Part shown: piece by piece, positions 25,301 through 36,101 of the stretch
How the letters are laid out: every line of letters begins with the position of its first letter
Numbering within the stretch: position 1 is the stretch's first letter
DNA from: Nipponacmea schrenckii
Lineage: Eukaryota; Mollusca; Gastropoda; Lottiidae
Direction: 5' to 3'
Assembly (NCBI GenBank): GCA_030562195.1
Contig: CM060203.1
Span: forward strand, 11,732,208-11,796,207
Length of the DNA: 64,000 nt
Notes under the pieces: model-generated
What the model was told of the DNA's origin: nothing
The model's input: the letters and a program-made list of their open reading frames with translations, nothing else
Database searches by the model: none
Translations under genes and position numbers: made by a program

Positions 25301-27416
25301 GGCAATAACTCAAAAACCGTAATCGAAAAATCGCCAATATCGAACTTGTCCGAGATCTCATCAATATTAATGATCACAGAAAGTTTCATTTAAATCCGAC
25401 AAAAACTGTAGTCTCTATTGCGTTCACAAGACAATTTTGACGCGTTTGACTAAGTCAAGTGTAATAACTCAAAAAACGTACATTGAAAAATCACCAATTT
25501 CAAACTTGTCCAAGATTTCATCAATATAAATGATCACAGCAAGTTTCATTCAAATCCGACAAAAACTGTAGCCTCTATTGCGTTCACAAGCAATTGTGGA
25601 CTGACGGACGGACCGACTGACGGACGGACCGACTGAAGGACGGACAGGGGTGACGACAATATATGTGTTTTGAATTGAAATTCCAAGACAGGTTGTATAA
25701 TGGTACTTACCAATCTACAAGTTAAACCAATAACACAAACAGGGGTCTGTGCTGACTGGGATATATCAAATAAATTATACAGTAATGTCTGGTTTCTGTG
25801 GTGAGCAAATAAATCAAACTCATCCAAAACAAACAATACTGGTTTACTCTTCTGATCTCCTAAAATAACAAGATAACTTTAATCTTTTCGAGGGTGTTTT
25901 AAACTTAATGACAACATCAACATGAAAATTTGGTTCTTAAAAAAATAAGTGATCATAAAAGACAGTTTATTATAGAAACATTTTCTTACCTGCTTTTAAT
26001 GCATCTAAAAGAAACTGTAAATTTTCAGAAAATGACCCCTTAAAAAAAATAATCTTAGATAAGTGGTACAGTAGTATTTCTTCAAGTATTTATTAGGTGA
26101 ACCGGGCCAAATTAGCACCACAGAGAAACACTGAAGGCACAGGGCAACAGAGAAACCCAAGGGGCACTTTGTTAAAAAAATTCCACCTCTGAAGGAATTT
26201 AATTGTCTGGCAATGTCATCTAACAAATAAAATAGACTATATTAATAATTACATATAAAAGCTAAGAAAAAACAAAAAAACAGTATAATCAAGACCAAAA
26301 TCAACTGCTGAAAGTGAACAAAAAGAATATAAGATTAAAAGCTTACAAATACTCGGTCTCCTACAGTATTCTCTAGTTTTAATTGTCTTGTAATCTCCTT
26401 TAGAGCAATCCTGTCATCTGTTTGCAGCAAACCTGGTAGGATTAAAAAGGCAATCTGATATTTGATATAGGATACAAAAATAAACTCTTACAAACTTAAA
26501 TACAAAAGAAATCAGTTGAATAATAGCTATAAATCAATTCTAAAGTTTTGACTTCTCAATGCCTCAGTGAAATGGATCTCAGAACAAAGTGACAAAATAA
26601 TCAAGTCCAACTGAATCTGTAGGAGTCTAAATAACTTACCATTTAAATGGACTTGAAGTAAATTTTGGTTGAAATTTTTCTGTTGGTTCAACTGACTAAG
26701 AACTTTCCTTATAAGCTGAAATGGTAACACAACACATTTTCAAGGTAAAAGAGCATGGATATGGTCCTTCTGCTTGATGGATCTTTTAGTTTATTAAAGA
26801 AAATATGGCCTTCCCCTTGGCACATCAAGCTGGTTACATACCGATGATTTTCCAGCTCCTCTAGGTCCAATAACTAAAACAGAGTTGCTTTCTCCTGTAC
26901 ATGCTGTTCTATTAATCAAATCATATAATTTACTGAAAATTAAAGAATATTATTCATCATATTTATATGAAGCTATATGCTCATAACAACAGGTAATTTC
27001 TAAACACTTGAAAATATTTCCATACCCTATATCAAAAAGTTCACACACTTCTGCATAGTTACTCTTTTATAATGCATCCTCTGGTGTGTATAAAACTGCT
27101 CTGCTTTCCTTCTAATATTTTCAAAAAATGTATCCAATATAGAACGAAGAAAGACTTGGAATATTCTGCAATTTGCAGTCATTATTCATGAATCTGCTAA
27201 GTTTCACATCAACAGCACAACCTCAAAAGGTGTTTTGGCAAAACAGCAATAGCAACCGTACCTTTTTTCTTTCTCTAAACCAGTTAACTCATCGGGTAGT
27301 GTAAACTGAGCTAATTTAGTTCTTAATACATTCTGTACCATTATAGTTGGGTTGTCATCTATGACTTCTAGTTCTTTAGATGGTTTAGTTGGTGATTTCA
27401 ACTTCTTCTTACCCAT
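22349..27416 (-). CDS. ORC4: Origin recognition complex subunit 4
   Basis: Twelve exons on the minus strand: 27416-27262, 26932-26842, 26715-26640, 26432-26347, 26038-25990, 25859-25711, 24388-24215, 24025-23939, 23770-23662, 23289-23194, 22854-22790, 22531-22349. They sum to 1320 nt (439 aa; human 436). ORC4 is an AAA+ subunit of the six-protein complex that marks replication origins and loads MCM helicases in the nucleus. Seen: Walker [32 protein letters not shown]; Walker [21 protein letters not shown]; sensor region [20 protein letters not shown]; then [17 protein letters not shown], and a winged-helix C-terminus ending in [18 protein letters not shown]. The N-terminal 40 residues are divergent and basic ([14 protein letters not shown]), as usual for the family. 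Intron 6 holds a large tandem satellite (24440-25650). Confidence 0.97.
24440..25650. repeat. About 160-bp satellite array in ORC4 intron 6
   Basis: About seven head-to-tail copies, each containing blocks like 'gtctctatcgcgttcacaag', 'gcaataactcaaaaac' and 'aagtttcatt(c/t)aaatc'. The last block recurs near 24592, 24746, 24901, 25061, 25221, 25381 and 25541, giving a period of 154-160 bp. The right end is a gacggacggaccgactga short tandem. A single diverged unit sits at about 48310-48500 in METTL18. No coding potential. Confidence 0.85.
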
Positions 27417-28860
27417 GACAAACTTATCTGACCCTAAAAATGCATAAAACACTTAACTAGTCTCTATGAATCTCAAATCCATTGGGTATTTACAATTAAT
27501 GCCTAAAAGCCAAGTAAAATTTTACTGATTAGATTAGATTGGGTTTGTATTTATTAGGCCTAGCCTACAATTTACATAATTATTTCTCTAAATCAGGCTT
27601 GAAGATATGTTAATGAATGGGGAATGAATATTTCGCAGACAAGTAACAATTAGAATAGAACTAGGGTTCTGTCCTATGACTAACAGTATTAAGCAGGTCA
27701 CTAAGGCACACACAAAAAGTCGTCTTTAGTGGAAAGGTCTACTTTCAATTAGTAAACTTTTCATTTCCCGCCAATATTTGTTACCAACTTTCTATCTTCA
27801 AATAAAAAGATTCTTCTAAGGGAAGTAATCTCTCCTAAAACTAAATCCAGACCCCATTCAGGTTAGCCACATGTCATCGTTAGGGAAGTAACTCTTAATA
27901 CAGACAACAACAACAATATGTCTACACCTACTTGTAAAAACTTTACAATTTTTGACTAATAAAACTTGGTTTTAGGCCCAACATGCTGTTTTTGATTGTG
28001 TTAATGATGTTAATAGAACCCGTTTGTATCGATTAAGCAGGGCTTTTGATTAAATTTTATTTATCAGTCATGACTACAATTAGATCTTGAAAGATTGTGC
28101 AAGATGTTCTGTATTTTCTCTGCAGTTTTTATGTAAATCAATTATCAATTTAGGTTTTAAAATATCTGGTATGGAACTTTGAATAAGAATTTCCCTTACA
28201 AAATAAGGGAAAGAGTTGAAAATTTCACCGAGATCCGTGAGCCAGCATAAAAACTTCAGATACAAACCATTTCAGATTATTTGATTATCGTAAAAAACCT
28301 TGATATTTGTCTTGTATTATTTTTAGGCCTACTACAGAATTTTTAAACAAATTTTCTATGGATATTTCTTTTGCGGTCATGTACTTCATCGCAGGGCATA
28401 GATCAGTCCAGCTATCATACAAGTGTACTTTTGTATGATATGAAGATTAATGAAAATGTTTGAGATACAAACTAAAGGAAGAAAAAAAGAGAATAGCCAA
28501 TAAAAAGAGCATGCCCACCCCCTACCGTAGGACGCCGATGCATCCACGGGACCCCCAATTACTGGTACTTGGATTGGTAACTCTCCTTTAGGCCTGTGAC
28601 TTTGCCGATTGACTCCAATGCCATTCTTTTCTTGATAGTTAAAATAGATCTAGCCGCTTTCGAATGACTTTATGCTCCACTATAACAACACAAGAGTGTC
28701 GAAAGGTGTGATCATTCAACTCAAAACCCCTCCCAAGAAGTTCGCACAGCCAATAGACTGTCGTTCATTGTATTTATAAAAGAATACCATTTAGGTCAAA
28801 TATTTTATTAAAATATACATGAAGCTCAATAGAATACATATCAAAATACACCTCACTACA
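27417..28860. other. ORC4 upstream region, nothing firm
   Basis: Holds the presumed ORC4 promoter. No TATA box or other motif stands out. A more GC-rich patch near 28510-28640 has no open frame that I can support. A 61-codon minus-strand frame near 28080-28265 lacks an ATG and does not join in frame to the neighbouring exon. Confidence 0.35.
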
Positions 28861-29845
28861 CTATTCTACCAATTCCTCTGTTCTTCTGTTTGGTGGAGAT
28901 CTTGAAAAGTTGGGAAACTTGGCATTCCTCATATCAGAACAAAATTGAAATTGTATATTGCCGTGTATACCGATATAGAACCCCGATCTACAATTTTTAG
29001 CTTACTTCGTTTCTTCCTTTAAAATTTTATTTTCATACTCTGTTAAGACGTCTTACCTTTAAAATGACGGACATCACTTGTTACTAGTTTAGTTGAGCCT
29101 AGTAACCATGGAATATAATGTTATTTAAGAATCAATGACGTGAATAAATCCTAGATCAGTATTGGTCCGTAGCATTATATTCATTGATCTACTTTCTACT
29201 CGTAAAAAACTGAGCTAGTTTGATAAAGTATTGATAAAAGTGACTGGAAATAAAATGAAACACTACTCAATTAATCCCAATATTTACTTACTAGCAGGCA
29301 TACTTATTATTATACTTATACTAAGTTATACAGGTTTTACTTACCCTTTATCTATCGTCGACGTTCCAAAAACCTCATCCGATAGGCATACTTATTATTA
29401 TACTTATACTAAGTTATACAGGTTTTACTTACCCTTTATCTATCGTCGACGTTCCAAAAACCTCATCCGATTCAACAAAGCTGGGTTGATCCGACTTAAA
29501 CATCCCTAAGTCCATGTCGGATCGGATGAGGTCCTCGGAAAACACGTTCTCCCTCTTAGCACTAAATAGCGATTGCGAGGGCGCTAATGAACGTGTCACC
29601 TCAGACCGGGAACAGTTTTTACACCGTCCACTGTGTATTCCAGAGTTTGAAAACCCCAGAAAGAAACGAAGTAAGCGTATATCCAGAAGGAGGTTCTTTC
29701 GGAATACACGACAACACCCATTTCCAGTCGGCCATCGTTCCAGTAGATCCCTAAAACAGACAGCGACCGTCAACAGGCTGAGCTGTTTCTCAATGTCCCA
29801 AGATATTTCACCACGGACAGCTTTATATAGTGGAGAAAACGTCAT
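28861..29845 (-). CDS. Candidate two-exon gene, product unknown
   Basis: Exon 1 (29845-29433) opens with ATG and stays open for 137 codons to a strong donor (AAAGG|GTAAGT). Exon 2 (28927-28861) begins after ...GATATGAG and reads NAKFPNFSRSPPNRRTEELV to a stop. The phases agree and the total is 480 nt (159 aa). The C-terminal half (SDMDLGMFKSDQPSFVESDE...) looks like a disordered acidic protein, and exon 1 is clearly GC-richer than its flanks. Doubts: a TATA-like box (ctatataaag, 29830-29821) lies just inside the ATG, so transcription might begin further in; a different frame then starts with ATG at 29735 in a good Kozak context (38 codons, to 29619). The opposite strand is open too. No family recognised. 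Confidence 0.35.
29296..29471. repeat. 88-bp perfect tandem duplication
   Basis: Two adjacent 88-bp copies (29296-29383 and 29384-29471) with no mismatch that I can see. Each contains the last ~39 bp of the candidate minus-strand exon 1, its splice donor and the following ~49 bp, so the donor is present twice (GTAAGT at 29432-29427 and 29344-29339). Near identity implies a recent event, or an assembly artefact. Confidence 0.9.
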
Positions 29846-29855
29846 GTTGCTATAA
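29514..29855 (+). other. Overlapping plus-strand open frame, doubtful
   Basis: ATG at 29514 to TAA at 29855, 113 codons, antisense to exon 1 of the candidate minus-strand gene. The product is basic and Arg-rich (RKKRSKRISRRRFF) with no hydrophobic segment. There is no splice evidence and no recognisable family. At most one of the two strands is likely to be coding here; the minus strand has the better splice signals. Confidence 0.15.
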
Positions 29856-30816
29856 ATAAAGTTGCTATGCAATAATTATAGTCTCGAACTCTATGTCTTG
29901 AATTTGCAAGTCATTAACGACATTAGTCTGGATAATTGAGAATGCTTACTGTAAGACATATTGATAAGCAACAACTATTTATAATTGGTTATCTTATTTA
30001 TCCAATCAAATCGGTCCTAACCCTTTCAGTTTTTCACAAAAAAATATGATCTGTAAGCAATTTGACAATCACATTCACGAAGGCGTCACGAGTTATTTTA
30101 AAATAAGCTATCTGGAGAGTATCATAATACGTATATAAATAATAAACTACACACTGTATATAATTATATTCATAGATATGAGATAAGAAATATAAATGAA
30201 TTCGAAAGTATTTGGTAATATCGCATATCTTTATTAGATAATTGCATGCGTTAAGTATCGGACTATATTTATTAGACCGATTAATAAAAGATTACAAAAC
30301 ACATTTTTGCATTATTTTGAAAACTGTGTCGAAACGTTGTGTGATTAACCTTATCAAATAATTCTACTTATTTAAAATATCGTCACTATATTTGTGATAG
30401 TGTTTATATGACCATATACAATTCAGTACATATTAAAACTATATTTAATGAGATACAAAGATATATACAAGACCGGTGAATCCTATTAATCAAAGTAAAA
30501 GTAGGGAAAACCTTAACTTGGCACCGTTCAATTGGATAGCTAAATATAGTAACAATATTCATACGCGACATTTTTAATTGTCGAACAAGGTAGCATAAAA
30601 ATTGATTACAACTCGTTTTACAAAATTTACAATAACTTATCAATAATATATTGTCGTCAAAATTCATAATCATTGGTAACTCTTTATTATATATATGCAC
30701 TATTTTATACGTGTAGAGATATCCGTCGGTATCTTTAGAGTGTTGTTAGGTTCTACAAATTTAATGTTTTTTGAGTAAAGTTATAGAAAGTTTTTGCGTC
30801 CTTTTGAAAAGAAGCC
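29856..30816. other. Upstream region of PDIA4
   Basis: AT-rich, no coding exon seen. Contains the presumed PDIA4 promoter and 5' UTR, with one ERSE-like site at 30517-30535. Confidence 0.4.
30517..30535 (-). promoter_or_regulatory. ER stress element-like site (CCAAT-N9-CCAAG)
   Basis: On the minus strand the sequence reads CCAAT, nine bases, then CCAAG. The known ERSE consensus, bound by NF-Y plus ATF6/XBP1, is CCAAT-N9-CCACG, so spacing is exact with one mismatch. It lies about 280 bp upstream of the PDIA4 ATG, a gene induced by the unfolded protein response in mammals. A chance match is possible. Confidence 0.35.
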
Positions 30817-33800
30817 ATGAAATTTTGTTACCGCCTTTTACTGTTGGCATTTTTGTGCTTGACAGCCTGTTCAGCTGCTGATGACAACGTGGATGAAGAG
30901 GATTTCGATGGTAACATATCATAAGTAGTTGTAGACTACTAGTTACAGTAAAACAGAAGGGTTAGCCCCTTCCGTCCACAATTTTGACTTTAAGAGCTCC
31001 ATTCTTAACTTAACTTGGATGAATCTTATTTTTCTCAATTGCCAATCACTTTTACATTAAAATATCAACACCAAAATAGTACTACCGGTACTGCAAGCCT
31101 GGTTGTCATTGATGAACATTATTTTTTAGAAACATGTTTTAAGAAGAGACTACTTGACACTTATGGAAGGACATTTTTTCTTTGGAATATTCACGGAATA
31201 CGAAAAAACAAATTTAATACTGAACTCACCGTGGTAAAAGAGTGATAGAGAAGATTGAAATTCAAAGTGTGGAGACATTCCACTATTAAATTCCACGATT
31301 TGATTAGGCACCTACCCAAGCCAAAATAAAATGCTTTGAAGTTTTTTTTTTGATTGCTTGTAGAAGATGTAGATTCTCCAACTGAAGAAGATGATGTTGT
31401 AGTTTTAAATCAAGAAAATTTTGATGACATTATTAATTCAAGAGATACTGTACTGGTGGAGTTTTATGCTCCATGGTAAGTACCTGCATATCTGAGGAGC
31501 TGACATAGAAAAAGCACCTTGCTGTTTTTGGTTCTGGTTCAGTGCTGAACCTAATATCTTTTTTTTAAAAAAGGCAAAGTATGGGTAAAATAATAGTTTA
31601 TGGTTTGACCAAAATGCAGATCTAGATATACAAATATTGTTTATTTTAGGTGTGGTCACTGTAAAAGTTTAGCTCCAGAGTATGCTCTGGCTGCTAGTGA
31701 ATTAAAACAACTAGCACCACCTATAACCCTAGCTAAAGTTGATGCTACAGTTGAAGAAGGATTGGCTAACAGGTACACTTATTTTGTCTTTTAGCTCATG
31801 TAATTACTATTGCTTAAGCGTTTCGGTGTATCAAACATACTGTTCATATCATAATATTAATCTGATTATAGCAGACAGCCTGAGACAGTCTGTCAATTTC
31901 ACTTACCACTGGTTGCATTAAATAAAGAATAACTGTTTTGTTCATTCTTTAAATGTTCCACAATGTTTCCAGATTTGGTGTAACTGGTTACCCTACATTG
32001 AAATTCTTTAAAAATGGAAATCCTCATGATTATGATGGTCCAAGACAAAAAGATGGTAAGAACATTTGTGTAGGACATTTCTACATGTCTCAGACTGGTT
32101 GTGCAGAACATGTCTAGATGTCTCGGAACATGTCTAGATGTTTCAGAATGGTTGTCTAAACTTGTCTAGATGTCTCAGACTGGTTGTACAGAACATGTCT
32201 AGTTGTTTCAGATTGGTTGTGCAGAACATGTCTAGATGTTTCAGACTTGTTGTACAGAACATGTCTAGATGTCTCAGACTGGTTGTGCAGAACATGTCTA
32301 GATGTTTCAAACTGGTTGTGCAGAACATGTTTAGATGTTTCAGACTGGTTGTACAGAACATGTCTAGATGTTTCAAACTGGTTGTGCGGAACATGTCTAG
32401 ATGTTTCAGACTGGTTGAGCTTGATGTGTTATAATCTCCTTTCTAGGAATTGTATCATACATGAAAGAAAGAGGTGATCCGTCATGGAAGCCCCCACCAG
32501 AGGCTGTGATAACACTGAATAAAGATAATTTTGCTGATACCATAAACAATGAGGAATTAATACTTGTGGAATTTTATGCTCCTTGGTAAGTTTGAGTATT
32601 TTTATAAACTCAGGATAAATGAACATAAAGCAACGTTTACTCGTTATTTCTCATGGTAATATTAACAACAGCTGGTCTGATTGATTAAATGATTAATATA
32701 TTCATATAGTCATTTAATTTACCGCTGTTTGATTATGTTTAGTTTTTTGTATGAATTTCAAAGTAGTTTCATGTCCTACTTTTCTTTTTCAACTGATAAG
32801 TCTCCAACTAATAAGCTCCATAACATGCCCTTCACTGTTTGCTTCATAACAATTAAGGTTTGTTTTAATATTTCAATTTCATTCTTTAAAGGTGCGGACA
32901 TTGCAAGCAGTTGGCACCAGTTTATGAAAAAGCTGCACAAGAGCTGAAAAAAACAACTCCAGCAATTCCTTTAGCTAAAGTGGATGCTACACAGAATACA
33001 GAATTAGCTAAAGAATATGATGTTACTGGCTATCCTACATTGAAAATATTTCGTAAAGGACGACCAAAGGATTATGGTGGTTCAAGAGATCAACGTGGTA
33101 TGTAATTTAATAAACTTTCAAATTATAACTTAACTTAAGTAGGAAATACCGGTATTATGGAATTTATTTCAGCGAGATGGTTCCATGCACGTTTAAGTGG
33201 AAAGTTCAAGCTCTTTTGTTTTGCGTGTGGCATTTTGTCCTCAAGTACAAATGATGCTCAGTAATGAGATATTTAGTATAAGCATGGTGTGTGTACATTG
33301 TTATAAATTTGGACGTTGGTTTTAAAGACAATATCATTATATTCTGTTTGAGAGCCTGTGTTATCATGTAAATATTTGTTTTTTCAGGTATTGTAAACTA
33401 TATGTTATCTCAGTCAGGAGAGGCAGCTCGTCTTCTCCCTACTTTATCAGCTTTAAAACAATTCCAGCAGCTTGAATTTATCACAGTAGTAGGATTCTTT
33501 GATAGTGAAGAGGATCCTAATCTAAGAATCTATATGGATGCAGGTAGGTGTATACCATCTAGAAGTGCTTATAGTGTTTAATATGATGATATTTGCTAAG
33601 AAGAAGGAGAGAAAATGATATATTTCGATGATATTGCCCTGTTTATGGAATCTATATAATGTAATATCATTTTCTGTAAAGATTATCAGACATGCATGTG
33701 AAAAAGTTGGGAATTGAAGTGAATTATTTTTCAAATTTTCAGCTAATGATTTGAGAGATGATTTTACATTTGGCTATGTATTAGATGACAGTATTAGAAA

Positions 33801-36101
33801 CAACTATAAAGTTAATATTGGAACAGTTTTAGTGTTGAATCCAGAAAGATTTTTCACTAAATTTGAACCTAAATGGCATGTTTTAAGCAAGGTAGAACCT
33901 TTTTCTTTACCTGTAAATACTTTTATTATGCATCCTAGGTTTTGAAGCTTTATAAAAACAAGAATAATGTCCATGTCCTGTCTCAGAATGACCAATAATA
34001 GGGGTTTATTACTTTCTTATTAATATTTTAATGTATTAAATTAATCACAAAAGGAGGAGTACATTAAGTTTTTATTTGAACAATTCTGCTTAAATAAATT
34101 GCAAAAAAGAAGATAGAAGGTTGTCTGATATACAAATACTGACTAGCTATCTATAAGACTATTTGGAATCTGGTTATGCTTCTAAACCAATTTAAAAACT
34201 AATCTATCTTCATTCTGTTTAAAGGCTGATCTAAGTGTTTCCGACATAACAGAGTTTGTAAAGAAACATCAGATACCATTAGTGGGTGAATATTCAACTT
34301 CAACACAGAAGTTTTACGGTGAATTCAAACCATTATGTTTGGTATTCTATACTGTTGATTGGAGCCATGATCATAAGGAAGGTAGGTTACTGTAAAACTA
34401 ACCTACCCATTTGTTTGTTGGTAAAAATGCTGATTTTCAACTAAACTTATGCAGTACTACTATAACCTGATTTGAAAGGTTCCTAACCCCATGGGCTGAA
34501 TGTGAGACAGGACCATGTCCTTGTGTATTGGGCCTAGTTCTGACCCATGTAAAATAAAGAGTTTATTATTATTAGTAACCACATTCTTAGGTTATGATTA
34601 GACTATCTAGGTATCATTACTATTTACTGTCATCTGCTGGGTGATAAGGTTAGGTGCCTTAAAATCAAATCCCACTGGATAAGATGAATTATATTATGTT
34701 TCCATGGCAAGAGCTTAGAGAGTAATCAAATGTCTGATTTCAAACTCATATACCAGTTTTGGCGTTATTATAGATCTGCTCAGATGAAAACACAGTATAT
34801 TTTGATATTTCAGCAACTCAAATGTGGCGTAATAAGGTAGCCAGTATAGCTAAAGACTATAAATCTATAACATTTGCTGTGGCTGATGAAGAAAGTCATG
34901 ATAATTTATTGAAAGACTTTAACTTAGATGACTCTCCAGAAGATATTAATATTGGTATCATTGGTAAAGATAATAAACGCTACCGTATGGAACCAATGGA
35001 AGATTTTGAATCTGATGAAGTTAGGGAGTTCTTAGATAGTTTTATAGCAGGTATGTAATTTCTTTATTGAAGTCTAATTAACCATTATATTCTAGTATCA
35101 TTTTAATTGTATTTCTTTGTATAGTGGTTTTGTATTTCTTTATTGTATAGTTGTTATGTATTTCTTTATTGTATAGTGGTATGTATTTCTTTATTGTATA
35201 GTGGTTTTGTATTTCTTTATTGTATAGTGGTTTTGTATTTCTTTATTGTATAGTGGTTTTGTATTTCTTTATTGTATAGTGGTTATGTATTTCTTTATTG
35301 TATAGTGGTATGTATTTCTTTATTGTATAGTTTTTATGTATTTTCTTTATTGTATAGTGGTTATGTTTTTCTTTATTGCATAGTAGTTATGCATTTCTTT
35401 ATTGTTTGGTTGTTATGTATTTCTTTATTGTAGAGTGGTTATGTATTTCTTTATTGTATAGTGGTTATGTATTTCTTTATTGTATAGTGGTTATGTATTT
35501 CTTTATTGTATAGTGGTTATGTATTTCTTTATTGTATAGTGGTTATGTATTTCTTTATTGTATAGTGGTTATGTATTTCTTTATTTTATAGTGGTTAAGT
35601 ATTTCATTTTTGTATAGTGGTTAAGTATATCTTTTTTGAAGTTTTGTCAACCCAAACCAACTCCTATGATTATGTATTTCAGGAAAACTGACCTATGAAG
35701 TGAAATCACAACCAATACCAAAAAAACAGTCAGGACTTGTTAAGGTAGTTGTAGGAAAAACATTTAAAGATATTGTTATGGACAAATCTAAAGATGTTTT
35801 GATAGAACTATATGCACCATGGTGTGGACACTGTAAGAAACTCGAGCCTGTTTTTAATAAATTAGCCAAACAAGTGAAGGATCAGAAAAATTTAATTGTT
35901 GCAAAATTAGATGCAACTGCCAACGATGTGCCAGATGAGTTCAAAGTTGAGGGATTTCCAACAATATATTTTGCCACAGCGAAAGATAAAAAGAATCCTA
36001 TTAAATACGAAAGTGGCAAGCGTGAAATTGCTGATTTTGAAAAATTCATGCGTGAACATGCAACAGTTAGTTTTGGTAAAAGTTCTAAAGAAGAATTATA
36101 A
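30817..36101 (+). CDS. PDIA4: Protein disulfide-isomerase A4 (ERp72)
   Basis: Eleven exons: 30817-30910, 31364-31475, 31650-31772, 31973-32055, 32447-32585, 32892-33097, 33388-33543, 33743-33891, 34225-34381, 34814-35050, 35683-36101. They sum to 1875 nt (624 aa; human 645). It forms, breaks and reshuffles disulfides in client proteins in the ER lumen. Signal peptide [20 protein letters not shown], then a short acidic stretch ([10 protein letters not shown]...). There are three active thioredoxin domains, each with APWCGHCK (in exons 2-3, 5-6 and 11), and two redox-inactive b-type domains between the second and third. The C-terminus SKEEL gives the KEEL ER-retrieval signal typical of PDIA4. 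Codons for Trp in the first two WCGHC motifs are split by introns at the same place (TG|G), an old domain-duplication trace. Introns 4 and 10 carry minisatellites. Confidence 0.97.
32060..32412. repeat. 33-bp minisatellite in PDIA4 intron 4
   Basis: About nine to ten copies of a 33-bp unit (cagaacatgtctagatgttt, then cagactggttgtg). It starts a few bases after the exon 4 donor and ends near the exon 5 acceptor. Because 33 is a multiple of 3, both strands show Cys-rich repetitive open frames of 83-98 codons; I regard all as artefacts. Confidence 0.9.
34487..34575 (+). repeat. Retroposon 3' end with (ATT)n tail, copy 1
   Basis: Starts ccccatgggctgaatgtgag and ends taaaataaagagtttattattatta. 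A close inverted copy lies at 62311-62390. The short ATT tail and variable 5' truncation suggest a SINE or the 3' end of a CR1/L2-like LINE. Located in PDIA4 intron 9. Confidence 0.65.
35060..35635. repeat. About 26-bp minisatellite in PDIA4 intron 10
   Basis: About 20 copies of a 24-26 bp unit (gtatttctttattgtatagt, then ggttat) fill the intron between the exon 10 donor (35050) and exon 11 (35683). The unit's 'tatgtatttc' also precedes the true acceptor (tatgtatttcag), so the array may have grown from the 3' end of the intron. Confidence 0.9.

Noticed and set aside
28080..28265. 61-codon minus-strand frame as a possible exon of the 29-kb candidate gene
   Set aside because: No ATG, weak acceptor, and the splice phase does not match the donor at 29433; exon 28861-28927 fits instead.
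32138..32477. Cys-rich repetitive frames on both strands
   Set aside because: All come from a 33-bp tandem repeat in PDIA4 intron 4; several frames are open at once because the period is a multiple of three.
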